A stretch of DNA of 64,000 nucleotides from Microglena sp. YARC (GCA_022414725.1 CM039465.1:4898688-4962687), one strand, 5' to 3'. Shown: positions 19,301 through 30,642, counted from the first letter of the stretch. Notes: generated from the letters alone by a model not told the origin. Translations and numbers: made by a program.

Positions 19301-22300
19301 CTGACTGACTGATGACTGACTGACTGACTGAACTGACTACTGACTGACTGACTGACTGACTGATCTGGACCTGACGACGACTGATGACTGACTGAGCGAC
19401 GACTGAACCTCGACGACGTGACTGACTACTGAGCTGACTGGACTGGACCTGACTGATCTGACTACTGAGCTGACTGAACGACTGACATGAGACTGGACTG
19501 ACTGACTGACTGACTGACACTGACTGACTGACTGAGCGTGACTGACTGACTTGACTGACTGACTGACGACTGACTACTGACTGACTGACCTGACTGACTG
19601 ATGACTGATTGACTGATGACTGACTGACTGGACTGACTGACTGATCGACGACTGACTGACTGATTACTACTGGAGCTGACTGCTGACTGACTGACTGACT
19701 GACTGACTGACTGACTGACTGACTGACTGACTGACTGACTGTGTACTGCACTGACTGACTGACTGACTAATGACTGACTGGACACAATGACTGACGACAT
19801 GACTGACTGCACTGACTGATCTGACTGACTGACTGACCTGACTGACTGACTGACTTGACTGATGATGACTGACTGACTGACTGACTGTCTGACTGACTGA
19901 CCTGACTGACTGAATGAGTGACCTGCTGACTGACTGGCTGGATGACTGACTGCATCTGCTGACTGACTGAGCTGACTGACTGACTGACTGCTGACTGGAC
20001 TGCTGACTGACGACTGAACGCTGACTTGGATCTGACTGTCTGACTGACTGCTGAACTGACTGACTCACTGACTGATGGACTCACTGACTGACTGACTGAC
20101 TGACTGGATGCTGACTGATGACCTGTGACTCACTGACTGACTGAACTGCTGACGACTGACTGACTGACTGCTGCTGACGTGACTGATGACTTGACCGATG
20201 ACTGACTGACTGAATGCTGACTGATGATGACTACTGAATGATGACCTGACTGACTGACTGACTGACTGACTGACTGATGTACTGCTGATGGCTGATGACT
20301 CTGATGAATGACTGAATGACTGACTGACTGACTGACTGACTGACTGACTGATTGACTGACTGATGACTGACTGACTGATGGACTGATGACTGACTGACTG
20401 AGCTGAATGACTGACTGACTGATGCTGGCTGGGATGACGCCTGACTGACTGACTGCTGACTGAGCATGACTGACTTGACTGACTGACTGCTGACTGAATT
20501 GATGAATGACGACTGACTGTGACTGACTGACTGATGACTGACTGACTGATGACTGACTGACTAATGACTCGACGACTTTGATGACTGACTGTGACTGACG
20601 ACTGACCTGACTGACTGATGACTGACTGTACTGATGAATGCTGACGGAATGATGACTGAAGTCTGACTGATGATGACTGACTGACTGACTGACTGATAGA
20701 CTACTGCTGATGATGACTGACCTACGCTGACTGCTGACTGACTGACTGACTGACGACTGACTGACTGACTGATGACTGACTGACGACTGACTGGACTGAC
20801 TCACATCTGACTGACTCATCACTACTGACTGGACTGACTGGACTGACATGAAATGACTAGACTGACTGACTGACTGACTGACTGACTGATGATGATGACT
20901 GCTGATGACTGACTGTGACTGACTGACTGACACTGACTGATGACTGAGCTGACTGACTGACTGACTGTGATGGACTGACTGCTGGATGACTAGACTGAAT
21001 GACTGGACTGACTGACTGACTGAACTGACTGACTGCTGACTGACTGATGACTGATGACTGGATGACTGACTGATGACTGATCTGCTGATGACTGCTGAAT
21101 GACTGACTGACTGATTGACTGTATGACTTGATGATGCTGACTGATCTGATGACTGACTGCTGACTGACTGATGACCGATGATGACTGACTGGACGCTGAC
21201 TGACTGCTGACTGACTGACTGACTGACTTGACTGACTGATGAATGATGACTGCTGATGATGACTGATGACTGACTGACTGACTCACCCAACTGACTGACT
21301 GACTGACTGACTGACGATGACTGACTGACTGATGACTGAATGACTGACTGATGATGATGACTGACTGACTGACTGACTGGACTGACTGACTGACTGACTG
21401 ACTGACTGACTGACTGATGATCTGACTGACTGACTGACTGACTGACTGACTGACTGACTGACTGACTGAGCTGACTGACTGACTGACTGACTGATGCTGA
21501 CTGACTGACTGATGACTGACTACTGACTGACTGACTGATGACTGGACTGAGCTGATCTGACTGACTGACTGACTGACTGACTGACTGACTGACTGACTGA
21601 CTACTGACGACTGACTGACTGAACTGACTGATGACTGACTGACTGACTGACTGACTGACTGACTGACTGACTCTGCGGGACTGACTGACTGACTGACTGA
21701 CTGACTGACTGACTGACTGACTGACTGACTGACTGACTGACCTGACTTGACTGACTGACTGATGATGATGACTGACTGACTGACTGACTGACTGACTGAC
21801 TGATGACTGATGACTGACTGACTGACTGACTGACTGACTGACTGACTGACTGACTGACTGACTGACTGACTGACTGACTGACTGATGACTGACTGACTGA
21901 CTGACTGACTGACTGAGCTGACTGACTGACTGACTGACTGACTGACTGACTGACTGACTGACTGACTGACTGACTGACTGACAATGACTGAACTGCTGAA
22001 CTGACTTGACTGACTGACTGACTGACTGACTGACTGACTGACTGACTGACTGACTGACTGACTGACTGAGACTGACGACTGACTGACTGACTGATCTGAC
22101 TGACTGACTGACTGACTGACTGGACTGACTGACTGACTGACTGACCTGCACGCGTGACTGACCTTGACTGACTGACTGGACTGACTGACTGACTGACTGG
22201 ACTGACTGACTGACTGACTGACTGGACTGACTGACTGATCTGACTGACTGACTGACTGACTGACTGACTGACTGACTGACTGACTGACTGACTGACTGAC

Positions 22301-25300
22301 TGACTGACTGATGACTGACTGACTGACTGGACTGAACTGCTGACTGACTGACTGATGACTGACGCTGACTGACTGACTGACTGAACTGACTGATGACTGA
22401 GACTGACTGACTGACTGACTGACTGACTGACTGACTGCTGACTGACTGACTGACTGACTGACTGACTGACTTGACTGCTGACTGACGACTGACTGACTGA
22501 CTACTGACTGACTGACTGATCTGACTGACTGACTGACTGACTGACTGACTGACTGACTGACTGACTGACTGACGACTGACTGACTGACTGATCTGACTGA
22601 CTGATGACTGACTGACTGACTGACTGACTGATCTGACTGACTGACTGACTGACTGACTGACTGATGACTGACTGACTGACTGACTGACGACTGAAGACTG
22701 ACTGACTGACTGACTGACTGAACTGACGACTTGAATAGACTTTGACTGACTGACTGACTGACTGACTGACTGACTGACTGACTGACTGATAGACTGACTG
22801 ACTGACTGACGGACTGACTGAGCTGACTGACTGACTGACTGACGCTGACTGACTGACTGACTGACTGACTGACTGACTGACTGACTGACTGAGACTGAGC
22901 TGACTGATGACTGACTGACTGACTGACTGACTGACTGACTGACTGACTGACTGACTGACTGATGATGACTGACTGACTGATGCGACTGACTGACTGACTG
23001 ACTGACTGACTGACTGACTGACGACTGGGACTGACTGACTGACTGACTGACTGATCTGACTGACTGACTGACTGACTGAACTGACTGACTGACTGATGAT
23101 AGACTGACTGACTGACTGACTGACTGAACTGACTGACTGACTGACTGACTGACTGACTGACTGACTGACTGACTGACTGACTGACTGACTGACTGACTGA
23201 CTGACTGACTGACTGGACTGACTGACTGACTGCACTAGACTGACTGACTGACTGAAGACTGACTGACTGACTGACTGACTGATGATGACTGACTGATTGA
23301 CTGACGACTGACTTGACGACTGAACTGACTGACTGACTGACTGACTGACTGAGACTGACTGACTGACTGAGAATTATGGACTGACTGACTGACTGACTGA
23401 CTGACTCTGACTGACTGACTGACTGACTGACTGACTGACTTGACTGACTGACTGAGTTCTGACTGACTGAACTGACTGACTGGACTGACTGACTGACTGA
23501 CTGACTGACTGACTGACTGATGACTGACTGACTGACTGACTGACTGACTGACTGACTGACTGACTGACTGACTGACTGACTGAACTGACTGACTGACTGA
23601 CTGACTGACTGACTGACCTGACTGATGACTGACTGACTGACTGAAACTGACTGACTGACTGACTGATGACTGACTGACTGATGACCTGACTGACTGACTG
23701 ACTGACTGACTACTGACTGACTGACTGACTGACTGACTGACTGACTGACTGACTGACTTGACTGACTGACTGAGGGACTGACTGACTGACTGACTGACTG
23801 ACTGACTGACTGACTGACTGACTGACTGACTGATGACTGACTGACTGACTGACTGACTGACTGACTGACTGACTGACTGACTGACTGACTGACTGACTGA
23901 CTGACTGACTGACTGACTGACTGACTGACTGACTGACTGACTGACTGACTGACTGACTGACTGACTGACTGACTGACTGACTGACTGACTGACTGACTGA
24001 CTGACTGAACTGACTGACTGACTGACTGACTGACTGACTGACTGACTGAGACTGACTGACTGACTGACTGACTGACTGACTGACTGACTGACTGACTGAC
24101 TGACTGACTGACTGACTGAACTGACTGACTGACTGACTGATACTGACTGACTGACTGACTGACTGACTGACTTGACTGACTGACTGACTGACTGACTGAC
24201 TGACTGACTGATGACTGACTGACTGACTGACTGACTGACTGACTGACTGACTGACTGACTGACTGACTGACTGATGACTGACTGACTGACTGACTGACTG
24301 ACTGACTGACTGACTGACTGACTGACTGACTGACTGACTGACTGACTGACTGACTGACTGACTTGACTGACTGACTGAAGAATGACTGACTGACTGACTG
24401 ACTGACTGACTGACTGACTGACTGACTGACTGACTGACTGACTGACTGACTGACTGACTGACGACTGACTGACTGACTGACTGACTGACTGACTGACTGA
24501 CTGACTGACTGACTGACTGACTGACTGACTGACTACTGACTGACTGACGAACTGACTGACTGACTGACTGACTGATGACTGACTGACTGACTGACTGACT
24601 GACTGACTGACTGACTGACTGACTGACTGACTGACTGACTGACTGATGACTGACTGATGACTGACTGACTGACTGACTGACTGACTGACTGACTGACTGA
24701 CTGAACTGACTGACTGACTGACTGACTGACTGACTGACTGACTGTGACTGACTGACTGACTGACTGACTGACTGACTGACTGACTGACTGACTGACTGAC
24801 TGACTGACTGACTGACTGACTGACTGACTGACTGACTGACTGACTGACTGACTGACTGACTGACTGACTGACTGACTGACTGACTGACTGACTGACTGAC
24901 TGACTGACTGACTGACTGACTGACTGACTGACTGACTGACTGACTGACTGACTGACTGACTGACTGACTGACTGACTGATGACTGACTGACTGACTGACT
25001 GACTGACTGACTGACTGACTGACTGACTGACTGACTGACTGACTGACTGTGACTGACTGACTGACTGACTGACTGACTGCTGACTGACTGACTGACTGAC
25101 TGACTGATGACTGACTGACTTGACTGACTGACTGACTGACTGACTGACTGACTGTGGCTGACTGACTGATGACTGACTGACTGACTGACTGACTGACTGA
25201 CTGACTGACTGACTGACTGACTGACTGACTGACTGACTGACTGACTGACTGACTGACTGACTTGATTCTGATGACTGACTGACTGACTGACTGACTGACT

Positions 25301-25700
25301 GATGACTGACTGACTGTGACGACTGACTGACTTGACTGACTGACTGACTTGACCTGACTGACTGACTGACTGACTGACTGCTGACTTGACTGACTGACTG
25401 TGACTGAACTGACTGACTGACTGACTGACTGAGACTGACTGAGGATGACTGACTGACTGTGACTGACTGACTTGACCACTTGACTGTGTGACTTCTTTGA
25501 AACTGACTGACTTAGGTGGACTTGATGATTGAAGGACTTGGACTGCCTGACTTTGACTGACCAGGAGTGGAGGGATTGGCTTTTTGGGTTCTGTGGGACC
25601 TGCTTTCCTGGTTGACTTGACTCTGTGACTGACTGATTGATTGTGGACTGACTGACACTGACTGACTGACTTGACTGACTTGACTGACACTTTGCTCTGT
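16031..25700. repeat. (GACT)n tetranucleotide satellite, about 9.7 kb
   Basis: The sequence is GACTGACT throughout, on average purer toward the right (long perfect stretches between about 23.8 and 25.3 kb) and more broken toward the gap, with units such as TGATGACTGA and a foreign insert TGTTCTTGTTCGTGTTTTG at 16721-16739. From 25430 to 25700 it decays into TGACTTGACTG variants. The Ser-Gln-Ser-Val frames on the minus strand are translations of the repeat. Since 1,000 N precede it, the array may be longer. Confidence 0.95.
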
Positions 25701-25745
25701 GACTGACTTGAAACTCTGGCTTGGTGCCTTCACACAAGAAATGAC

Positions 25746-25880
25746 TTGTCCCATTTCCGAACTAAAATTGCTGTCAGCTGGGAGTTTGCATCTTTGCTTT
25801 CCAAAGCTTCTGTAAAATTGGCAAGACCGGTCCCATTTCCCTTACCTCAGCTGTCTGTGTTTTTGTTTCGTTTGTCCACT
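25746..25880. other. Unassigned flank of the satellite
   Basis: No gene or repeat recognised between the end of (GACT)n and the inverted-repeat element fragment. Confidence 0.4.
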
Positions 25881-25892
25881 TCACGGCACTTC

Positions 25893-25962
25893 ATCTCCCG
25901 GTCGATTTTTTACTGGTTGCGAAACATGGTCTGGAGCGGAATTGTGATTCCTCGGTGGTGAA
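25893..25962 (+). mobile_element. GGGCGTTCC element, left-part fragment
   Basis: CTCCCGGTCGATTTTTTACT, GGTTGCGAAACATGGTCTGG and AGCGGAATTGTGATTCCT match the left part of the complete elements; the outer terminal 12 bp and the right half are missing. Confidence 0.7.
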
Positions 25963-26024
25963 TGCCACACACCCTGAGCATCCCCAGGGCATGTAATCTG
26001 GCACTCTTGGCGCTTGCTTTCCTG

Positions 26025-26551
26025 TACACTCATACCGGTCAATAATGTTACAGTTTAATCGTAAACATAGGTTACACCGGTCAATAATGTTACAGTATAT
26101 TGAATCAATTCCAATTCTCAATGTACAACTTGGACCGACGGTCGATTGTTGTACACGTGTACACATTGCTGCAAAGTTTGAGGAGAGTGGCTATACTTGC
26201 GAATGTAAGCCACATGACAGTCTCGAGGTGGATCTCAAACCCAACTAAAAAAGTGTACAAACGGAATAAACCTACAAAATCGGATGTGGTCATAGAGTTC
26301 TCAAAGGCGTCATTAAAATGCAGCCATTAACATCCACAATTGCATTACAATGTACCCAGTCCGCCCCGGAATTCTTGCGAGGCCAAAGTAATATTGCAAA
26401 CTGGAAGCTGTGGTGGGACGCAAAATTGATTACAAGCTGACAGGTTCTTTACAGAACGCAGTGTCGAGCGAAGTGTAGAAGATAAACACATACAAGCGGA
26501 CTTTGTGAGGACTTGGGATATTATGTAACATAATTACCTTGTCAGAGTGTA
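26025..26551 (+). mobile_element. 527-bp internal-deletion copy of the Fanzor transposon
   Basis: Left end TACACTCATACCGGTCAATA at 26025, with an extra inner copy of the end at 26077. Then comes the transposase N-terminus (26121-26310), then directly the last ~60 codons of Fanzor (from the AAINI codons, about 26316-26478), then the right end finishing GTCAGAGTGTA at 26551. TA flanks both sides (GTA|CACTC and GAGTG|TA). Everything between the transposase N-terminus and the Fanzor C-terminus is lost, yet both ends and the whole predicted guide-RNA scaffold remain. It could move, and make guide RNA, only with proteins supplied by another copy. The flank that would act as guide is TATTTGAGGTGCC. 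Confidence 0.75.
26121..26330 (+). pseudogene. Tc1/IS630 transposase N-terminus fused to Fanzor remnant
   Basis: From the ATG at 26121 it reads MYNLDRRSIVV, then the helix-turn-helix SLRRVAILANVSHMTVSRWI, then KPTKSDVVIEFSKASLK, the usual link to the catalytic domain. It then crosses the deletion junction and stops out of frame in Fanzor sequence at 26330. It keeps the end-binding domain only and could act as a competitor of full transposase, but no evidence shows it is expressed. Confidence 0.6.
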
Positions 26552-26641
26552 TATTTGAGGTGCCAACAACAGTCCATAAACTCTTTCGTGAGGTAAATTC
26601 TCTTCCGAATGCAAATCAACCGTACTCAGAATTGACAGAAT

Positions 26642-27265
26642 CTATTTTGTTCCTCCTGGGGTACATTGTGGCTCCCAAGCACCAGTATCACAAGACGATC
26701 GTCCAGGCGACAGAGTGGCCCAGATTTCCCTGGCCTCATCCTCAAGCTTTGCCAGTTCCTGCTCTGACAACTCTGGCACACAACCCGGTGGCACCGTCTT
26801 GACCGTCACAACATCACAGAATTTAGAATCGAACCCGTCCATCTGCGCTTTCTCCTCCATCAAACCACGTTGTTTCACCGATTCCTGGCTCAGTGGTATG
26901 ACATCTCCATGGGATTGCATCTCCGTAAGAATGATCGTCAGCATCACTGCAGCTGCTGCAATCGCTTCATCCAATGTCTCCCCACCACCAATGACAGATG
27001 ACAATCCGGGCACCCACACCTCGTGGAATTCGAAACCGTCCCTTGAGCACCTGTTGTGAACACCAAAGAATTCGTACGAATCATCATACTCAAAAATTCT
27101 GGCGATCGTTGTAGGTTTATTCCGTTTGTACACTTTTTTAGTTGGATTTGAGATCCACCTCGAGACTGTCATGTGGCTTACATTCGCAAGTACAGCCACT
27201 CTCCTCAAACTTTTCAGCAATGTGTACATGTGTACAACAATCGACCGTCGGTCCAAGTTGTACAT
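26642..27265 (-). CDS. Transposase helix-turn-helix / HicB-like domain fusion (207 aa)
   Basis: The ATG at 27265 lies inside a Fanzor-transposon left end, and the first ~52 residues are the transposase DNA-binding region (SLRRVAVLANVSHMTVSRWI). The frame then continues without break into IARIFEYDDSYEFFG and FHEVWVPGLSSVIGGGETLD plus EAIAAAAVMLTIILTEMQ...DVIP. The last part has the HicB/UPF0150 pattern (partial beta sheet, PGL, G-x-T-x-x-EA, helix, IP). The C-terminal ~75 residues (EEKAQMDGFDSKF, ELSEQELAKLEDEAREIW) are unrecognised. In bacteria HicB domains are antitoxins that bind HicA; no HicA-like partner is visible. It is either a chimeric gene made by transposon insertion or a gene whose true start is lost. 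Confidence 0.5.
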   Translation of the reverse strand: MYNLDRRSIVVHMYTLLKSLRRVAVLANVSHMTVSRWISNPTKKVYKRNKPTTIARIFEYDDSYEFFGVHNRCSRDGFEFHEVWVPGLSSVIGGGETLDEAIAAAAVMLTIILTEMQSHGDVIPLSQESVKQRGLMEEKAQMDGFDSKFCDVVTVKTVPPGCVPELSEQELAKLEDEAREIWATLSPGRSSCDTGAWEPQCTPGGTK

Positions 27266-27282
27266 TGAGAATTGGAATTGAT

Positions 27283-27319
27283 TCAATATACTGTAACATT
27301 ATTGACCGGTCTGAGTGTA
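27283..27319 (-). mobile_element. Fanzor-transposon left terminal repeat
   Basis: Read leftward: TACACTCAGACCGGTCAATA then ATGTTACAGTATATTG. It is the best preserved left end in the window and leads into the transposase helix-turn-helix. Confidence 0.7.
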
Positions 27320-27400
27320 ACAATCAGTGCTGAACGGGAGCTGACAACCAAGGTTGTCCGTCAGATGCTGACGTTGAGCCACTCTGTGCTGTTCAATCTT

Positions 27401-27550
27401 AATGGGCGTTCCTGCCTCCCGGCCGATTTTGAATGGTTGCGAAACATGGTATGGAGCGGAATTGTGATTCCTTGGTGCTGATGTCTCAAGCTAGCGAGTC
27501 GTTCAGGAGGCTCTAAATCCTAAATCGACCGGGAGGCAGGAACGCCCATT
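27401..27550. mobile_element. Complete 150-bp inverted-repeat element (MITE-like)
   Basis: Ends AATGGGCGTTCCTGCCTCCC and GGGAGGCAGGAACGCCCATT are perfect inverted repeats; CGGCCGATTT versus AAATCGACCG continues them with one mismatch. The core (GGTTGCGAAACATGGT, AGCTAGCGAGTCGTTCAGGA) has no coding capacity. No target duplication is evident at this copy. It lies just beyond the broken 3' end of the ankyrin gene. Confidence 0.85.
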
Positions 27551-27642
27551 GAGAGTGGATAAATACTTGCTCTACGGTTGCAAGAAACGTGTCTTGCCTA
27601 ACAAAATGCCCAGCTGTCGTCAGAGTTCGCCAGGGCCCTATA

Positions 27643-28896
27643 CTAAGGTCCAGCCACCTCTGGATCCATGAGCAGCTTGCAGACATCTGCGTGACCTGCC
27701 TTGGCAGCCACCAACAAGGCCCTGCTGTCTCTAGAATTTGCACGTGCCCAGTACTCGGGGCCAGCCACCTCTGGATCCATGAGCAGCTTGCAGACATATA
27801 CGTGGCCTTCTTTGGCAGCCACCAACAAGGCCCTGCTGTCTCTAGAGTTCGCCCTGGCCCTGTACTTGAGTCCAGCCACCTCTGGATCCATGAGCAGCTT
27901 GCAGACATATACGTGGCCTTCTTTGGCAGCCGCACACAAGGCCCTGCTGTCTCTAGAGTTCGCCCGGGCCCTGAACTCAAGTCCAGCCACCTCTGGATCC
28001 ATCAGCAGCTTACAGACATCTGCGTGACCTTTATTTGCAGCCGCCACCAATGCCCAGCTGTCTCTAGAGTTCGCCCGGGCCCTGAACTCAAGTCCAGCCA
28101 CCTCTGGATCCATCAGCAGCTTACAGACATCTGCGTGACCTTTATTTGCAGCCGCCACCAATGCCCAGCTGTTGCTAGAGTTCGCCCGGGCCCTGAACTC
28201 AAGTCCAGCCACCTCTGGATCCATCAGCAGCTTACAGACATCTGCGTGACCTTTATTTGCAGCCGCCACCAATGCCCAGCTGTTGCTAGAGTTCGCCCGG
28301 GCCCTGAACTCAAGTCCAGCCACCTCTGGATCCATCAGCAGCTTACAGACATCTGTGTGACCTTTATTTGCAGCCGCCACCAATGCCATGCTGTCGTCAG
28401 AGTTCGCCCGTGCCCTGAACTCAAGTCCAGCCACATCTGGATCCATCAGCAGCTTGCAGACATCTGCGTGACCTTCATAGACAGCCTCCCACAATGCACT
28501 GCTGTCGTTAGAGTTAGCCATGGCCCTGAACTCAAGTCCAGCCACCTCTGGATCCATGAGCAGCTTGCAGACATCGGCGTGACCGGCCTTCGCAGCCACA
28601 TAGAGAAGTTTGTTTACATTTTGGTTCGCCCTCAATTGTAGGCCCCCCTGAACCTGTACAAGAGGATTTGACACCAAGCATACTGCTAGAAGGTCGGAGC
28701 GCCCCCCTTTCGCCATCATCTCTCCAACTCGCTGTGGTGGTTGGATCAGTCCGGTAAGGGGCCATCCTGAAAATCTTTTGCGCAGAGTTTTGCACACTAA
28801 TACAATCTTGGGGTTGGAAGAGAATAGGGCAATACGATCAATAATGTCATATGGAAACGTTAGGAATGGAAACGATGATTGCGTGTGCGAATGCAT
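27643..28896 (-). CDS. F-box/ankyrin-repeat protein, ending at a premature stop (417 aa)
   Basis: The ATG at 28896 (MHSHTQSS) is chosen because it directly precedes an F-box-like helix bundle (FPFLTFPYDIIDRIALFSSN, KIVLVCKTLRKRF); the open frame upstream is only the FIG-repeat tract. From about residue 100 come ~10 near-identical 35-residue ankyrin-type units (GHADVCKLLMDPEVAG, LEFRARANS, ALVAAANK), so similar in DNA that recent unit duplication is likely. The role would be substrate recognition for an SCF-type ubiquitin ligase by family analogy. In the last unit GAG is replaced by TAG (G-P-stop for G-L-E); reading on, the frame continues YRALANSDDSWAFC to another stop, then meets the inserted element ending at 27550. 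So the 3' end is probably lost. Confidence 0.7.
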   Translation of the reverse strand: MHSHTQSSFPFLTFPYDIIDRIALFSSNPKIVLVCKTLRKRFSGWPLTGLIQPPQRVGEMMAKGGRSDLLAVCLVSNPLVQVQGGLQLRANQNVNKLLYVAAKAGHADVCKLLMDPEVAGLEFRAMANSNDSSALWEAVYEGHADVCKLLMDPDVAGLEFRARANSDDSMALVAAANKGHTDVCKLLMDPEVAGLEFRARANSSNSWALVAAANKGHADVCKLLMDPEVAGLEFRARANSSNSWALVAAANKGHADVCKLLMDPEVAGLEFRARANSRDSWALVAAANKGHADVCKLLMDPEVAGLEFRARANSRDSRALCAAAKEGHVYVCKLLMDPEVAGLKYRARANSRDSRALLVAAKEGHVYVCKLLMDPEVAGPEYWARANSRDSRALLVAAKAGHADVCKLLMDPEVAGP

Positions 28897-28955
28897 TTCG
28901 ATCGTGTACATGCATGCAAGCGCACAGGATGGTATGAGTAAATAATGAGTTGGGA

Positions 28956-29024
28956 TAAACCCTATAAACCCTATAAACCATATAAACCCTATAAACCCTA
29001 TAAACCCTATAAACCCTATAAACC
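28956..29024 (-). repeat. 9-bp minisatellite (TTTATAGGG), about 7 units
   Basis: On the minus strand TTTATAGGG repeats with one TTTATATGG variant. It resembles telomere-type repeats (TTTAGGG) with an extra AT, but is short, interstitial and in the 5' leader of the ankyrin gene. Confidence 0.8.
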
Positions 29025-29224
29025 ATTGGTTGCACTTGCATGGCAGTAGCTGTAGAGGGTGCGGTAGCGGTATCTGCAATGGGATTACGGCGGATTTTTT
29101 GAATTTTATACTCTACTGAATTTAGAGGAGCCTCATGAAAGACTTGTACAGGCGGTTTCAAGATGGCTTTCGCTTCAACACGAAGATAGTTTTCCGGTCT
29201 CCACACAAGCGATGATCGCACGAC

Positions 29225-29523
29225 GCAACGAATTCACGATGCACAAGTCGATGCCAGAAACTGAGAAGGACCCTCCGATATTACCAGGTATGAAGTGATA
29301 CGTACCGACTGAGGGAGAAGGGATCACATGAGCCAGAACGGTAATCTCTGGGGTGTCTCACGGTAATCTCTGGGTTGTCTCACGGTGGTCTCACGGCAGT
29401 TCCGCAGCCGGGGCTGCAAATGTTACCTGTCAGTCCTTGTACCTCTGGGTACCGCAGGAACTCCAATTACAGGTATAAAGAAATCTTCAGCATTGTTTGC
29501 TTCGACGAAGCAGGATTATACGC
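29225..29523. other. Intergenic leader with GGTCTCACGG-type repeats
   Basis: GGTAATCTCTGGG(G/T)TGTCTCAC occurs twice (29339-29383) with a partial third. No gene. It is the upstream region of the F-box/LRR gene. Confidence 0.4.
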
Positions 29524-30555
29524 ATGTCCATGAGTTCCTTTGACGAAATCAATGAAGATGTATTGGAGATCATTCTATCCAATGTGATTTCTAACGACTG
29601 TTACCTCAAACAAGTGGTTCTCGTTTGCAAACAGTGGAGATGCGTCGCACCCTGGTGTGTCACAAGGATCCACATAAGCCATTATAAAAGTTTGGACTAC
29701 GTCTCACGCATTTGCAGGCTCCAAGAGTTGAAAATCGGTATCAATCGGGGGGAAGACGTACCGTACAAAAACAAGTCGGAGATTGAAGACGTGCTCGACA
29801 TATCACCTCTGTCCGGACTCACTGCGTTGCTTCACCTCGACATTTCGTACACCTACGTGACCGACATATCACCGCTGTCCGGCCTCACTTCATTGATTCA
29901 CCTGAACATGTCGTCGGCCACACGTGTGGACGACATATCACCACTGTCCGGACTCACTTCATTGATCCACCTGAACATGGAGTACACCCACATGGTGGAC
30001 GACATATCACAGCTGGCCGGACTCACTTCGTTGGTTCACCTGAACATGTCGTCCACACGTGTGGACGACATATCACCACTGTCCAGACTCACTTCGTTGG
30101 TTCATCTGGATATATCGTACAACGACGTGGGAGACATATCACCACCTTCTTGCCTCACTTCATTGATTCACCTGAACATGGAGTACACCCACATGGTGGA
30201 CGACATATCACCACTGTCCGGCCTCACTTCATTGATTCACCTGAACATGGAGTACACCCACATGGTGGACGACATATCACAGCTGGCCGGACTCACTTCG
30301 TTGACGCACCTGAACATGGCGCACACCTACGTGACCGACATATCACCACTGTCCGGCCTCACTGCGTTGGTTCACTTAGACATGTCGCACGCCTACGTGG
30401 CCGACATATCACCGCTGTCCGGCCTCACTGCGTTGCTTCACCTGGACATGGATAACACACGTGTGGACGACCTATCACCGCTGTCCAGCCTCACTTTGTT
30501 GACGCACCTGGACATTTCAAACACCGACGTGGAAGACATATCACCACTGTCCTGA
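29524..30555 (+). CDS. F-box/leucine-rich-repeat protein (343 aa, in-frame TGA near the end)
   Basis: The first ATG of the frame (29524, MSMSSFDEINEDVLEIILSN) starts an F-box (EINEDVLEIILSNVI...YLKQVVLVCKQW). After a short linker (residues ~55-95) come ~10 LRR units of 23-24 residues with the core DISPLSGLTSLIHLNM. DNA identity between units is very high. The likely role is SCF-type substrate adaptor by family analogy. The frame ends at TGA (30553-30555) inside an LRR unit where the consensus has GGA. Beyond it 28 more LRR codons continue in frame (LTSLIHLNIDNTLVDN) to a TAA at 30640-30642. Single nonsense change, sequencing error and readthrough are all possible. A decayed paralogue lies at 12738-14400. 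Confidence 0.75.
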   Translation: MSMSSFDEINEDVLEIILSNVISNDCYLKQVVLVCKQWRCVAPWCVTRIHISHYKSLDYVSRICRLQELKIGINRGEDVPYKNKSEIEDVLDISPLSGLTALLHLDISYTYVTDISPLSGLTSLIHLNMSSATRVDDISPLSGLTSLIHLNMEYTHMVDDISQLAGLTSLVHLNMSSTRVDDISPLSRLTSLVHLDISYNDVGDISPPSCLTSLIHLNMEYTHMVDDISPLSGLTSLIHLNMEYTHMVDDISQLAGLTSLTHLNMAHTYVTDISPLSGLTALVHLDMSHAYVADISPLSGLTALLHLDMDNTRVDDLSPLSSLTLLTHLDISNTDVEDISPLS

Positions 30556-30642
30556 CTCACTTCATTGATTCACCTGAACATAGATAACACACTTGTGGAC
30601 AACCTGACACCTCTGTCAGACCTACAGTCGGCGGAACAGTAA

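Noticed and set aside
16058..25754. Many long minus-strand Ser-Gln-Ser-Val frames up to 675 aa
   Set aside because: They are direct translations of (GACT)n, whose 4-base unit gives stop-free frames; no non-repeat sequence supports coding.
27589..28641. 350-aa plus-strand frame (SSHLWIHEQLADI repeats)
   Set aside because: It is the antisense of the ankyrin repeats; only the minus strand gives a known fold.
28897..29079. N-terminal extension of the ankyrin protein with FIGFIGFIG
   Set aside because: This is the 9-bp minisatellite in translation; the F-box follows the later Met at 28896.
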